Source: Tenodera sinensis (Eukaryota > Arthropoda > Insecta > Mantodea > Mantidae). From it: a stretch of DNA of 64,000 nt. Position numbers and translations under genes: made by a program. Shown here piece by piece: positions 22,622 to 34,395 of the stretch (the stretch's first letter is position 1; every line of letters starts with the position of its first letter). The DNA lies in the NCBI GenBank assembly GCA_030765045.1, contig CM060964.1:175189352-175253351 (forward strand). The letters are read 5' to 3'. Under the pieces are notes generated by a model. It saw only the letters and a list, made by a program, of their open reading frames with translations. It had not been told where the DNA came from and did not search any database.

Positions 22622-23333
22622 ACTTAGAAATAAAAAGTATGAGTGCTTGAACCATGTAGTGAAAAGGCTGGGTACAGGTACAAGAAATATTGTAAAAGAT
22701 AATAGGAGAAGTGGCATTACTCTTGGTGGGAAGAAATTTGTTAGGTTGAAGGACACTGCAGTGAACTGAACCAATTGTTATTGTAAAGCTTTAAGAAGTA
22801 ATATACCCAATGTGAAACAAATGAAAACTAAAATTTATGCAACAATATATCACTGTATGTCCCCAGACCAACATCTGCAACATCAGAAGCACCCAGGTGG
22901 TGAAACATCTTGGTTTTTCTTAAGTGCACAATTGCAAAAGGTGAACAAGTCCCTTGTAGTGAAGGCTCCCATAAACAGTTAAGTGAATGATAGACTGTCC
23001 AATGAAAAACTACTCCAAAAATATACTTCAGGAAAGACACAAAACGCTAATTAGGCTCTTCATACTATTACCTGGTCAAAGTGCTGAAAAGAAACACTTT
23101 CGTGTCAAGAAAAACACTATTAATCGGTGTGACATCAGCAGTTAGTGAGTTTAATATGAGGTACTCAGCAACTGGTAAGCTAAAAGAAGGTGTTACCAAT
23201 CTGAAATTCAGTTCCAGCTAGTCAGAAGATTGGAAAATTAAGAGATGATCGATGTCTCCAATAGAGTAACATTTCTTGCCATAAAAATTCAAAGCAGCAG
23301 TAGGGCATCACATATGGAGCTGCAGAGTTTTAA
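22622..23333 (+). pseudogene. Mutator-like transposase, C-terminal part
   Basis: Frame-shifting fragments match the C-terminal half of the Mutator-like transposase family common in insects and Hydra. In order: YECLNHVVKRLGTGTRNIVK, LGGKKFVRLKDTAVN, ATIYHCMSPDQHLQHQ, then LSNEKLLQKYTSGKTQNAN, and a C-terminal TYGAAEF followed directly by a stop at 23331-23333. The cysteine and histidine pattern of the YHC...H segment is preserved. The catalytic N-terminal half is absent. It begins within about 30 bases of the outer end of the inverted LINE half, so the LINE insertion or a later deletion removed the upstream part. Confidence 0.7.
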
Positions 23334-24689
23334 TTGGATTGCGAGCCAGAAAAATTAAAGTATTACACTGCCAAACTTCAACATGAGATTTCTCACTTTG
23401 CATTTCTGTACACATTTTAGTAGTTTCAAATCTTATATACAATCCAGTTTTCCACCAATATTTGCAAAACGTTTTACACAGGTTTAACATAGAAAATGAT
23501 TATATGATTTTGTTTATCTCCATTTCCTTACAAAAAAAAAATGAAAATTCTTGGAAAACAAATTTTGACCATTACACGAGTTTATAATTTTTTCTCTAAT
23601 GTTTGATGGAGGATGAACATTTTATATGATAGAAATGTGTATTAACCTAATGGGAGTATAAAAATCCATATTCCAAGAAATAAATTTTAAAGTTGTATTG
23701 TAGGATTTGTTTTTCAGATTTCCTTGATAAAATACACAAAAAATTATGTTAATATTGCATACCTGCTAAAATCCAATTTTTGTCACAATATTTTTACATT
23801 AGCATATATTGGGTACCTTCATAAATAACATGAGTACAATAATGTTTTAAGATCCTGATATTGCCTCGTTAAACTCATAGAAACACTTAAATAACATTTT
23901 TTGAACCTGGTTAGATAGCAGACACAATGTCAATGTTTACACAGGAAGGGGTAAAAGCGAGGTAGGAGAAGGCACAGGAGGTGGTATTGCCAACATATGA
24001 AAAGCAGGCAACCATGTCATTTAACGACATTATGCAGGAAATGGTGGGAAAACAATGGATGTGAGATACCTCCAGTATTTCACATGTGGTCACTTGCCAT
24101 TCAACAAACTGGCTAGAGTAAATGCCTCTGTTGGGACAGTAAATGGAGCATTCAAAATATGATGTTTTTTCTGCCTGTATTGGTTATTGAAGTAAATCAG
24201 AAACTTGTAATCTTTCAATGTCACTTTTTATCTGTTTTACATTTAGAAATTTAGGAAATGTGTATCATATATGAGAGAAATATTGAAACAGAAGCACTCC
24301 TTAAAAATCTCTGCATTTGTAAACAGTTTTATTTTGCATGCTAAATTTTCTGCTACTTGATGCAATGCTTTTCTTGTCAATTTGTTTTCACTTGCAGTAC
24401 CAAACTTCAGTTTTTGTTGACTCTATTGGCAAGTTTGATGTTTTTAGTTTTCTGCTGCGAATTTGGAACTTTTAGGAAACTTGTCAAAATTTGTATGCAT
24501 GGTATTTTGATGTCTATTAAGATTAAATCATTTGTAAGCTTAAACTAGAACCTTGTCATGCACAAGATAGTAAACACATGGTACTGCCTTTCTGCTTAGC
24601 AGGTACGAAGAAAAAAGAACACTCCCCATCATACTCTTGAAAATTCTTTCTTCCTGTTCTAGTTTTCTCTTTTTTCCTTTCGAAAAAGT
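23334..24689. other. AT-rich stretch, nothing recognised
   Basis: Short open frames on both strands (for example 23911-24093 minus and 24357-24548 plus) have no recognisable motifs or plausible domains. I see no tRNA-like boxes. Confidence 0.35.
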
Positions 24690-25385
24690 ACCAGCCATTA
24701 TTAAACAATATATTATTTTATATTCTGTTGCAACAGTACTAAACATTGTTCAATTACATCCATCAGCATCTTTTTATTCTCAGCAAGGTACCATATAGTT
24801 GGGAATGTTGTGCACGATCCAGTTTCAATTGTCTGTATCCACAAATTTAGCTTATTAATAAATCCTTGAATCTTATCCATACTAGTCAAATATTTTCATC
24901 TCTGCCTTGCATTTTTCTGCTTAGTTCATTCAAGTCTATGAAAATATTGGAAAGAGATGCCAATTTAGATACCCATTCATAATCTGCAATAAATTCACAT
25001 ACTTATGCCCCTCAGTAGTAAAAAATGCAAGTACCTCCTCTTTAAATTCAAACATTTGTGATAACACTTTATCTCGAGATAATCATCATACTTCTGTATG
25101 CAACAGAAGTGTAGTGTGCTCTGATTCCATTTCTTGGCACAAAATGTTAAAAAGCCACATATTTAGGGGCAGCAATTGGATAAAGTACACGACTTTTAGT
25201 ACTTCAACCATCAAAATCTTCAGAAGCAAAGACTTAGCAACAATGGCTTCTTGGTAAACAAGATGGTGGTCACTTTGTAAGTTTGGGTTTACTTTGTGTG
25301 CTTTACCCAAAAATCCTTTCACTCAGCATGTCATAGAAGTGGCTCCATCTATACAAGCACTAAGTTAATCCTATCATGTTAATTC
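24690..25385 (-). pseudogene. hAT-superfamily transposase fragment (ZBED5/FAM200-like)
   Basis: On the minus strand the order is IDGATSMT (interrupted, near 25360), GFLGKAHKVNP, a frame with VYQEAIVAKSL, PLNMWLFNILCQEMESEHTT and LLLHTEV, then MDKIQGFINKLNLWIQTIE and LAENKKMLMDVIEQC in shifted frames. This order matches the middle of the RNase H-like transposase domain in the hAT branch that also gave rise to vertebrate ZBED5/FAM200-type genes. The N-terminal BED finger and the C-terminal dimerisation domain are not seen. Stops and frameshifts make it a pseudogene. Confidence 0.65.
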
Positions 25386-25890
25386 ATTACGGTCCACACA
25401 TTAGTCAGACATTAGTCTCTGGTTGCTTGCTCGGGCACTTCTTGTTATTCAAGCCTAACATCGTTCAAGGATGCAACACAAGGTTTAAAAAAGAAATCCC
25501 CCCCTCTAAACATTTCTTAAAAATGTTGACATTCTCAAAAATACCTCAAACAATTTTTATTAAATATCATATATTAAGGTATTAGCATCACAAATGAAAT
25601 GTATATTTTGAATTTCCTGGGAACTGGCTTTGAAGACCTGTTCATTTTGCACAACTTTTGCACAGCTGGTAAAACCTAAGAGATTGACAAAATCATACTA
25701 TATAAAAGATGAAGATGCCATCAAATCACATGATTCACGTCAAATGTGTTAATGTATGTTTGTCTGTTTGTGGAGTTTACCAATTCTGAGGTAGGTATTC
25801 CTTGTTATTGGTTTGAGTTTTTCAATAGTTATACTTTTCTCTAATGGTAGCTCATTCTTTTCTCTCTTTATCTCTCTCTCCTGATAATTC
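25386..25890. other. Non-coding stretch, nothing recognised
   Basis: No supported gene; a CT-rich tract (25855-25885) lies just before the next SINE. Confidence 0.35.
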
Positions 25891-25892
25891 AA

Positions 25893-26105
25893 AGTGGATG
25901 AGGTCAGGCTCAGTTAGGCACTGGACTATTAGGTCATGGGCTCAAACTTGGCCCAGACCGATGGTTTTTAAATGCACTTAAAAGTGACAGCTCAATGTCA
26001 GTAGATTTATTGATATGTAAAGAACTCATGTGGGACAAAATTCTGGCATACCGGTGGTAGTGATATGTTCCTGGTAATTCACAATATTCTTAACAAAAAA
26101 TAAAG
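25893..26105 (+). mobile_element. SINE family A, copy 2
   Basis: A diverged copy of the repeat at 18313-18526. The tRNA-like head is decayed (GGCTCAGTTAGGCACTGGAC, GGGCTCAAACTTGG). The body is recognisable (CAGTAGATTTATTGATATGT, GAACTCATGTGGGACAAAAT, TATGTTCCTGGTAATTCACA) and the tail is A-rich. Confidence 0.8.
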
Positions 26106-26249
26106 AAGACCAAGAAAAAAATAAAATAAAATTTAAAGAAAAGAGAATTGGAATTTCAAAGCTATCACACAGTGACTAGCCGTTAAAAGATTTGGCTATC
26201 ACTCAAGATATTGTCCTGTAACCATGGTACCTAAAAGGAAATATGTTAT

Positions 26250-27718
26250 AAAACCATTTCTACAAACGTATGTTTCAGTTAACTTGAATTAGATAGAAAA
26301 CAAATAATAGAACTTCATTTATGGAAACTCTTTAACTGCAATGGTTTTAAGCATCCTTTTCTATTGGGCATGAAAGACCACTTAACTTTTACTCTGAAGG
26401 CTGCTTCATCATATGCTTTAGGTTCTTTTATATGCCGTAAGACTACTACTGCTAAGCTAAGCTTAAACATCTGCTCACTATTTATGATTTGACTAACACA
26501 GTGAATTCGCCCACTAGATTAACTTTGTTGTTGGATGTGATAATTATTAATAAAACAAAATTTATGAAATAGGTTAGTGTCACAGACCTAGGTTTTTCTG
26601 ATCACTGGGCACAAATACCATAACTTAATTGTCTAGTATCTAAAAGATTGGATAGACCCATTAGTATTTCTAAAAGAAACCCTAGTAAAAATAATATTGA
26701 ATTGTTTAACAGTTTATTGGATAAGGTAACATAGTATAATGTCCTTGAAGAAATTGGCTTCAATATAAAATGTGAAAAATTCCTAAGTACATTTTTGTAT
26801 TTGTTTGACATAGCTTTTCCATTAGAAAAGAAATGTTTCAAATTGCAGAAAATGAAAGGGTGAATAACAAAGGGAATAATTTCTTCCAGCAGTAGGTTTT
26901 TATTCAGGCTAGTAAAACATGGACTTGCAAATGAGACCAAAAGGTATAACAATAGGTACAGAAAGATCTATGAAACGATTATAACTGAAGCCAAAAGTAA
27001 GGAAAATGAAATATTTGTACTAAATTTTAACAATAAAATAAAGGCCCTCTGGACATTAGTTACCAAGAAACAGGGAAATCTGCCTTGAAAAGCAATAACA
27101 ATGAATTAGACATAAATAATAATATAATCACAAACCGATATTGCAGAATCATTTAATGCTTACTTTATGGACAGTGCAGAAAAGTTAGTACCTCATAATA
27201 TTAATTTTGTAAGAAGTAAACAGTAAAGGGACAACATTAAGCATTGCAGTAAATAAATTTTTATGTCATCTGTCATGGAAGTGGAATTAGAAGATGTAGT
27301 CAATGGTATGAAAGGTAAATACTCATATGGAGTTGATGAGGTACCAGATATAGTAATTAAAAATTATACTCTCATAGCTAAGCCCGTAGTTAATATCTGT
27401 AATGCATCATTACAATCAGGTATATTTCCAGATAAATTAAGAATCTCAAAAGTTATGCCACTTCATAGAAAAGGGGAGAAGAATGAAGGAGTAAGTTACA
27501 GACCAATATGGATTCTACCATCATTTTCAAAAATATTTGAAAAACTGGTTTATGATAGAATGATATTATTTATCTCAAAATACAATACTTTATCAGATGC
27601 CCAAAATGAATTTAGGAAAAACAGATCTACTTTAACAGCCATTGGTAGTTTAATAAATGAAATCCAAGAAGCTATTGATAACAGTGGTGTATGCTGTGGT
27701 TGTGACTTGGGCTGTCAC
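26250..27718 (+). pseudogene. CR1-like LINE: endonuclease end, linker and N-terminal RT
   Basis: Decayed frames give the end of an AP endonuclease (TRLTLLLDVIIINKTKF near 26510 and GFSDHWAQI near 26600, the conserved SDH motif). The linker follows (RYRKIYETIITEAK near 26950, ALWTLVTKKQGN near 27050), then a 152-residue frame at 27263-27721 with RT motifs: YSYGVDEVPDIVIKN, SGIFPDKLRISKVMPLHRKG, SYRPIWILPSFSKIFEKLVY and LSDAQNEFRKNRSTLTAI. Catalytic motifs A to C are absent; the frame runs out near a SINE insertion at 27727. A C-terminal fragment of what looks like the same family lies at 43612-44175. Confidence 0.8.
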
Positions 27719-27726
27719 TAGGCCTA

Positions 27727-27972
27727 GCATGGCCGTGCCATAGCCGAATGGTTAGATCATTCGCCTCTCACCAAAGTGGCCTGTGTTTGATCCCAGGGAT
27801 CATTGGGATTTGTGATGGACAAAATGGCACAGGGACATGTTTCCTCCAGATTCTCCGGTTTCCTCTGCCATCTCACTCCATCAGTGCTCCATCTTCATTC
27901 CATGCATCATAAATTGACCACCTGAGGTGCATATGTAGTAAAAGTGGGTGCTAAACACTACAAAAAAGAAAT
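27727..27972 (+). mobile_element. SINE family B (tRNA-derived) with target duplication
   Basis: The head has CATAGCCGAATGGTTAGATC (A box) and GTGTTTGATCCC (B box), followed by a body containing GGCACAGGGACATGTTTCC and GAGGTGCATATGTAGTAAAA. It ends in an A-rich tail and is flanked by TAGGCCTA at 27719-27726 and 27973-27980, consistent with an 8-bp or slightly longer imperfect duplication. Confidence 0.8.
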
Positions 27973-28094
27973 TAGGCCTACCAGATCTGGACAATCCGGG
28001 TTGTTGATTAAATGTTAACTACATGAACAGTACGTTTAAATAAATATTTCTTGAAACAAGCTAAACATTAACTATAAAAGTGAAATGAACAATT

Positions 28095-28377
28095 TTACCA
28101 TACATGTATGTATATGAATTCCAGCCTTCTTTCTTTATGGGTGAACTGCGTTGTCACACTATCAAAAAGCAATTCCTCATGGTATCTTCTCAATGAAACA
28201 TATGTCTTTTTCCAACAATAGAAGAGCCAAGTTGCTCGGATAAATTTGTCCTTGTGTTGCCTGTAAATAAGATTTTATTCATTTCAAGGCTGAAAAAGTC
28301 CTTTCTGCGCTTGCAGTAGTGGAAGGAAATATTAAAATTAGTTCACATAGATTATAAACTTCACAGTACACCAGTGG
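28095..28377 (-). pseudogene. hAT-2 transposase, C-terminal dimerisation domain (split from 34396-34920)
   Basis: The minus-strand reading contains ELILIFPSTTASAERTFSAL, the signature of the hAT C-terminal dimerisation domain, then IKSYLQATQGQ and LALLLLEKD. It is cut at 28377 by the end of another element. Upstream protein sequence resumes in compatible frame at 34396 (FDVVY joined to CEVYNL), so hAT-2 was interrupted by hAT-1. A few internal stops show it is dead. Confidence 0.75.
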
Positions 28378-28675
28378 CATAGCTAAGGTCTTGGGGGGCC
28401 TCTTGTAAATAAATCTTGGGAGCCCTACTTTCTAATAAAGCTTGAAGCAAATGTTATACATTTCAAGGAGTATTTAAACCAAACAATTATTAATGGCAAC
28501 TTGATTTTGTTAATTTAATATTTTTCTTTTATCATTTGATCTAATCTCAATTTGTGGAAGACAAGTATTGTTAATCTTGTTTCCATTTTTTTATTATATT
28601 TATATAATTAACCATTATTATGTATTATTTCATGCTAGGAGTTTTGAAATATTTGTTGTTATTAGCTAATGCTGG

Positions 28676-30301
28676 ATTTCTGACAATGAAGTCATTAATC
28701 CTCTTGCTCTCCAATATTTTTCACTGATGGATGGGGTGCTAGAAATGGCCGGGCATATTTGAAGGTGGTCTTGGTCCATTTCCTCTTGCAGATCACATAG
28801 AGGACAGAGTGGAGAAGCATATATCCCAATTCTATTCAAATGTTTTGCCAGTCAATCATGTCCTGTAATCAAGGTTGCAACTGCCGTTTTTCGAGCATAC
28901 TCAGGAATTACTGTTTGAATGTTTGGTAGTTCCCATCTTTTATTTTTTGATTTTAGGATTAATGACTTCATTGTCAGAAATCCAGCATTAGCTAATGACA
29001 AATTTTTTGATTTTTCATAGTAATATTTTGCAATAATTTTTTTGTATTCAGAGTTGACTAATCTTTTAGCTGCATAAAATGGTAGATTAACTATAGATTT
29101 CTGTATACTGCCGGTACCCTTTTTTGCAAGAAAATCAGCTTTCTCATTACCACTCAGTCCACAATGAGCTCATATCCATTGGAAGACCAGATGTTTCTGA
29201 AGTGCGGTTAGATGGGTAAGGGTTTTCCAACATTCTATAATTGTTTGGTTTTTTGGCGACAACTTGGAAGTAATTGCTATAATTGCTGCCCTGGAATCTG
29301 AGAGAATAACTGCTTGATTAAAATGTGAAATTCTATACAAAAGATTTTGTAGGGCCATTCGAATTGCTTCAATTTCTCCATCAAAGTTTGTAGTTCCATA
29401 ACTTAAAGATTTGTAACAGGAAAAGAGGTGACACGTGACTCCAGGCCCTGCTCCATCTCGGTTTGATATCAATGATCCATCAGTATAAATATGGAGTCAT
29501 TCATGTTCTGGAAATCTAGTATGGATTGTCTCTAATGCCAATAATTTTAGAATACTAGTTGGAGTATCACTTTTCTTAACTTCTTCTGTCAGGTGTATAT
29601 AATATGTGATGTCTAATGTTTGTGTCGGATTGACTTTAGATATGAAATTTTCCTTTGAATTAGGAAGGTGTACACTCTTCCTGATGTCTTGAATTTTGGA
29701 AAGAAAGCTCTCCTGGGTCTTTAGTGTATGTGTAAAATTTATCTTGTGCCATGTATTGAATGGGAGTCTGAACAACTTTTTGTGTTGAATAAGAGTCGCT
29801 TTTTCTATTTCATATGCAAGGGGGATTGGTTGATTAGTATTTCCATAGCTGCTATTGGTGTGATTTTGATAGAACCTGTAATTAGTCTCAGACTTTGGTT
29901 TTGAAAGATTTGAATTTTTTTGGTGTTTGCTTCGCTGCAGTAAGTAAATAATGGCTTTATATATACATTGTATGTTGTGTGAAGAGTTGCTCTGGAACAT
30001 CCCCACTTCATTTCTGTTAGACGTTTTAACAGTGAAAAGCGCCTCTCTGCTCTTTGTATTACATTTTCTATTTGTTTGGTCCATGTAAGTTTGATATCAA
30101 ATGTAACTCCTAAATACTTTGCTTCCTTTGCTTCTGGTAATTGTTGACCCTCAAAATTTAGTTTTATTTTTAGTGGTTTTTTTCTTAGTGAAAAATTTTG
30201 GTAGTTTGATTTTGTTGTATTAACAGTCATTAAATTTTCTCTGGTCCACTTTTGTAGGTTGTTTAAGAATTGTTGCATGGTTTGTTCTAGTTCTGTGGGC
30301 T
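28676..30301 (-). pseudogene. RNase H-bearing LINE (family R), 5'-truncated copy
   Basis: Reading on the minus strand: end of RT (NNLQKWTRENLMTVNTTKSN, AKYLGVTFDIKLTWTKQIE), thumb region, then an RNase H domain with IYTDGSLISNRDGAGPGV (first Asp), FDGEIEAI (Glu), AVILSDSRAAI (Asp) and AHCGLSGNEKADFLAKKG (last Asp), interrupted by stops and frameshifts. It ends with the family 3' terminus, RC of CAGAAATCCAGCATTAGCTA. The closest relative in the window is 35286-37895 on the plus strand; this copy keeps the Gly of TDGS that the other has lost. It lies inside hAT-1. The 5' end at about 30301 is abrupt. Confidence 0.85.
28955..29001 (+). mobile_element. 47-bp LINE 3'-end insertion nested in the family R LINE
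   Basis: A plus-strand piece containing ATGACTTCATTGTCAGAAAT and CCAGCATTAGCTAATGACAA sits inside the minus-strand LINE copy. It is flanked by a perfect 13-bp duplication ATTTTTTGATTTT (28942-28954 and 29002-29014). The sequence equals the last ~45 bases of the same LINE family, so this is an extremely 5'-truncated target-primed insertion. Confidence 0.85.
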
Positions 30302-30890
30302 AACATTGAATACTGTGATGATAAAACTGTATCTTTTGTATGAATTCAACGGGTAAGTTTTTTGTTTGTTTAGAACATGGATATATTAGGCAATTGTGTT
30401 TTTACTTCATTGGGCAATGATCAGACTATGAGAATTAGGTCAGTGCAGTTTACACCGTAGCCTGTCATTTTTGGTAGCCACGGATGGTTCTGGTGAAGTA
30501 GGAGGGGGTATTGTTCAGGAAGACAAGAGCCGAGCGATATTACCATGGTTATATATAGAAAATTTTTTCCATACGCTTCTTGGTCAACACATTCTTGTAA
30601 GGCAGTACCCATTTTACAGTAATCTTCTGAAAAATTGTGAATTATATGATCTTGGACATGCCAATTAGCGGGAAATGTTTAAGAAAGTGTTATAATATCA
30701 TAACAACATAGTAATTGTGTTAATAAAAAGTATGCAATAAAATAAATTCATAAATTTAATTGGAGAAGTTCAGTATATGCTTTATTCCAACACTGCGACC
30801 TGAGGTCAAGAGATTACTCATCCCTCATCATCCAATGTGCTTTTAAACTGCACCAAATGCCCCACAATGTGGGGCAAGAGAAGATGCCAA
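30302..30890. other. Non-coding remainder inside hAT-1
   Basis: AT-rich, no recognisable protein. Short frames at 30421-30668 on both strands have no supporting motif. Confidence 0.35.
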
Positions 30891-30894
30891 AAAT

Positions 30895-30985
30895 TTCTGC
30901 TTAATTTGAGAGATAGAACTGGAACTTAAAAATTCAAGTCCACAACTGGGATTTGAACCACAGACCTTCCGCTTAAAAATGGAGA
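30895..30985 (-). mobile_element. SINE family C fragment
   Basis: The phrases GATAGAACTGGAACTTAAAA, CCACAACTGGGATTTGAACC and ACAGACCTTCCGCTTA match the minus orientation of the SINE at 54747-55345. Only the B-box side and the start of the body are present. Confidence 0.75.
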
Positions 30986-31089
30986 GATTGAAATATTACA
31001 TATTTACTTACATGGAATAACATGAAAGTGAAATAAACTCACCTAATGATGAACTCCTTTTGGAACAAACAACGGCTTCAGTTTTATGA

Positions 31090-33708
31090 AGTCCTGCTAT
31101 AGCAAACACATTGGTCCTGTTCTCCTGGGCTTGGCACTCAGAAACCTTTCAACAACTTCATTCAAATCAAGGGAGCTACACGTTTCATTTTCAATACTCA
31201 GAACTGCTAAAGCACTTAATCTGATCTTGGGCATTGTGCTTCAAAGAAACATTTTAGTTAGCTTCAATTTAGAAAGTGATTTTCTGCCATAGCATTAATA
31301 ACTGGCAGAGTCAAATATTATTGAAGAGCTGTGCATACATCTGGAAGACTGCTTGCAAGAAAAGTATTTTCAACCAACAAAAATCCTGTGAGATCTTTGA
31401 TTAACAATATGGTTTCCTTTTTGTCAATGTCTTTCCAAATGAGCATTTTGGGACTAATGAGTTCGTTTGAAAGATTTGTGGTTAAATTTGATTCATATTT
31501 TCTAACCAGCTTTTCTGCCCTTTCCTGGGTATTCTGTTTTTCCAACCTGAAGAACTGAATGGGTTGTAAGAAAGAAAAGTAATTGTTAATACTTTGTAGG
31601 CTGGTAAAATGTTTACTTAACTGTTGTATGAAGATATCAAGAGAAGCATTGAAAGCTATAACTTGAAAATACTTCAGTGAATCCACAAATCTGTGATCCC
31701 AAAAAAGCTCAAAAATGTTTCTTCACTTTTCAAGGGCGCTTTGAGGTTAATTTTGCATTAATACCCCAAGCTTTTGTTAGACCTTTAGCTTCTTCTACTA
31801 AAGTTTCAAAATTGCTTCTTAAGGTGTCTGTCTCTTGAAGTTTGCAGAAGTTAGGAGGCTGTATCTAGATTGGAGTTAGGGGACTGCAGTAGTTTGGAAA
31901 TTAGGTTAATATTTTCCAAAATCTTACGCTGAAATATGAGTAGCAGGACAAACTCAAAGCTTTCCACTCATATTTGAAGTTTCACCCCTCTCTATGTTCT
32001 CCTTACTCTTCAAACTTACATAGGATAAATACTGTAAAAGTGCATGAAATTTTGTTTGATTGATAACAAGGAATCAAATCTGGAAGACCATCTAGTTGGA
32101 CACAGTTTCTTCAGAGTAGTTCTAAGCCTGCCATGTCTATCGGCTGGAAATGTTTCATTTGCATGTTGCCATCGAACCACAGAACTACTAAAGAAAATGT
32201 AAATGCTTTGTATTTTCTCATAAAATTGTTGTAGTTCCATTACATTCATGACAGAGGCATTTAGTACCAAATTTAAGTTATGCGCCGAACAATGTATAAA
32301 TTCAGCATTTGTGACCCGTAGTTTAATTCTTGCCTGCAACCCTGACTACTGGCCACTCATAGATGCAGCACCATCATATCCTTGGCCACTACACCTATCC
32401 AGTTGTACATCTCTCTTCTCTAAAGCTGCTATTATTTCTTTTTCAAAACTCTCTGCATCATGGCCGCCTGTCTCAAAGAATCCTAAAAACAATTTTTTAA
32501 TTTCAATTTCCTTAATGTTTGATTTGCTTATATTTAAATGTAAATATCTTATGACAACACTAAGCTGGTCCTTTTGTGATATATCAGGAGTTGTGTCTAC
32601 AATAATTAAGAAGAATGGTTGTTGTTTAATTTCGCTGATGATCTGCTCTAAAACACAATTCAACAGTTGTATCATGTCATTTTGAATTTGTGGGCACAAA
32701 TATTATGTTTTAATTTTTTCATTAGAAAAATGTGCTTTCGAAAAAGGATCATATCTGGAGAGGAGGTGTATAATGTTTAAGAAATTGCCACTCTTTCACA
32801 TTCATGATGGCTACAGAAAGCAAGCTGACATTGAGCCAATGTCCTTGCTACATCCAGTATTCTAGAAATAATAGCTTTCATTTGTTCATGCCCTTCATCC
32901 CTATGTAATAAGGGTTTTGCCATGTTTCCACATGCTGTAAGTAATGCATGCATTTAAATGTGAAGCACAAGTTTCATGTACTTTTATTTTCTTGCTTAGA
33001 ATTTGCCAATCATGAATCTGTCCATCACTCCAAGCATTTTATCCATCTCTGAACAACTAGCATGCTTCACAGTATACTGAATTTAAAGTAGGAGTATAGC
33101 ACAAACAGAATCGTTCAATTTTCTGACTGTTTTAGTGTAATTATAATAATAATCACAGCTAAAAGATCTTTTGGTCTTAGCTTCTCTAGGGAAAGAACCG
33201 TGAGTTTTGCATGGTGGGCTATTTATAATTTTAGCTTAATTTCATCATTCAGCTTACCTTGGAATAATCCTCGGTGAGTGCTAAAGGGTGTATTTTGCTG
33301 ATTACTTTCAAGTTGAGAAAAACTGCCTGTTGCTGATGTTAGTGATGAATCGGTATCCATTGCTGACGGTCCACGTTCAGACAGTGGATCTCCAGAATTT
33401 CCTCCTGATTCATTTTTAGAACTGGTTTCTTGTCCTCTGTGAACTTGTAAATCACTAAATTCCTCTCCCGTTTTGATTTTAGAAATGGTAGTGCTAGCAT
33501 GTCCATGTTCTGCTTCTGTATCACCAAATTGTTCCCCCATTTCATTTTTGCAATCCGTATTATTGTACATCTGTTCTGGGTGGATAGCTTGCCGCTTGAA
33601 CATTGTATCTATTTTTATTACTCTTTTAACTTCTTCATCTTGGTAGGCTTTTAATATTCTCTTTTGATAACCACTTAAATATGACCTATTTCTCAACATT
33701 GAGTTCAA
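31090..33708 (-). pseudogene. hAT-1 transposase (ZMYM1-like, DUF4371-type), decayed but almost full length
   Basis: The 33223-33708 frame is the N-terminus (LSGYQKRILKAYQDEEVKRV, IDTMFK) followed by an acidic Ser/Thr-rich linker. Shifted frames near 32830-33200 carry the zinc-finger region and ILDVARTLAQCQLAF. 32346-32699 has the transposase core (FFLIIVDTTPDISQKDQLSV, ETGGHDAESFEKEI, CSGQGYDGAASMSG). 32016-32339 continues with QARIKLRV and FIHCSAHNLNLVLNAS, plus LCPTRWSSRFDSL. 31318-31686 is the helical C-terminal region, and about 31100-31320 holds the dimerisation motif (LTLPVINAMAE). The family cuts and pastes DNA with 8-bp duplications and is related to domesticated ZMYM genes. Several frameshifts make it inactive. 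Confidence 0.8.
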
Positions 33709-34387
33709 TTTAATGCAGACATTTCAAAGTAGTCTATATGAAGGCTATAACTGGCAAACTGAAAAAAAAAAATTAATGCCAACACAGCTTAGTTAAGCAG
33801 TAAACAAATGTGATTGCATAAACAGACAATGGCAATATCCAAAGTCACTTATCTTGCAGTTTTCCCTATCACACACTGTGTCACATGCATAAACTAAATG
33901 AGCTGCTGGCTTAGAGAAATTGTTGATGTCTATGGTGTGAACAGCAATGAAATTCATGGAAGGCAATAATAATGCTCACAATGATACAAGCAAGCAACAA
34001 GAATGCGTGGTGTAGGCATTCATGTTATTCTGTGCTCTCTATTGTATGAGGTGGTATGCACCTAGTGAACTGTTAAAATAACCCTCTTATTACCAACACC
34101 AACAGTTATTTTTCGTAAATAAACAACACACTTGGAGGTAAGCTTGTTTCACACTTTTAAGCAAGAAAGGATAGAAAATGCTTACATGGTACACTTCTAT
34201 TGTCAGTATGTCATCAGTGAACTGCATCTGTTCCAACTCTTCTTCCTAGAGATTTTCCTCAGTTGAATTGAATGTAACATGTCCTTTTTAAGAAAACAGT
34301 TAAAGGCAGTCGAGGGCCCCAGAAGGTCAGGCACCCCCCCCCCTCCCCTCAATACCATGGGGTCTGCGGTGCTATTATTTAAGCCCT
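33709..34387 (-). other. Presumed 5' non-coding part of hAT-1
   Basis: AT-rich sequence between the transposase start and the inferred right terminus, with a C-rich tract at 34334-34352. No other gene or repeat recognised. Confidence 0.35.
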
Positions 34388-34395
34388 TCTGTACA

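Larger units (their letters stand above)
28378..34387 (-). mobile_element. hAT-1 element inserted into hAT-2, itself containing LINE and SINE insertions
   Basis: The left end CAGTGGCATAGCTAAGGTC is a typical hAT terminus. The right boundary is inferred where hAT-2 coding resumes. The flanks share TACAC exactly, and an 8-base CAGTACAC/CTGTACAC with one mismatch. The right terminal inverted repeat is poorly preserved, and the exact right end could lie two or three bases further right. The span contains the hAT-1 transposase remnant (31090-33708), a LINE on the minus strand (28676-30301) and a SINE fragment. Confidence 0.65.

Noticed and set aside
30421..30668. Frames with TDGSGEVGGG suggesting an RNase H first motif
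   Set aside because: No other RNase H motif follows, and the match is too short.
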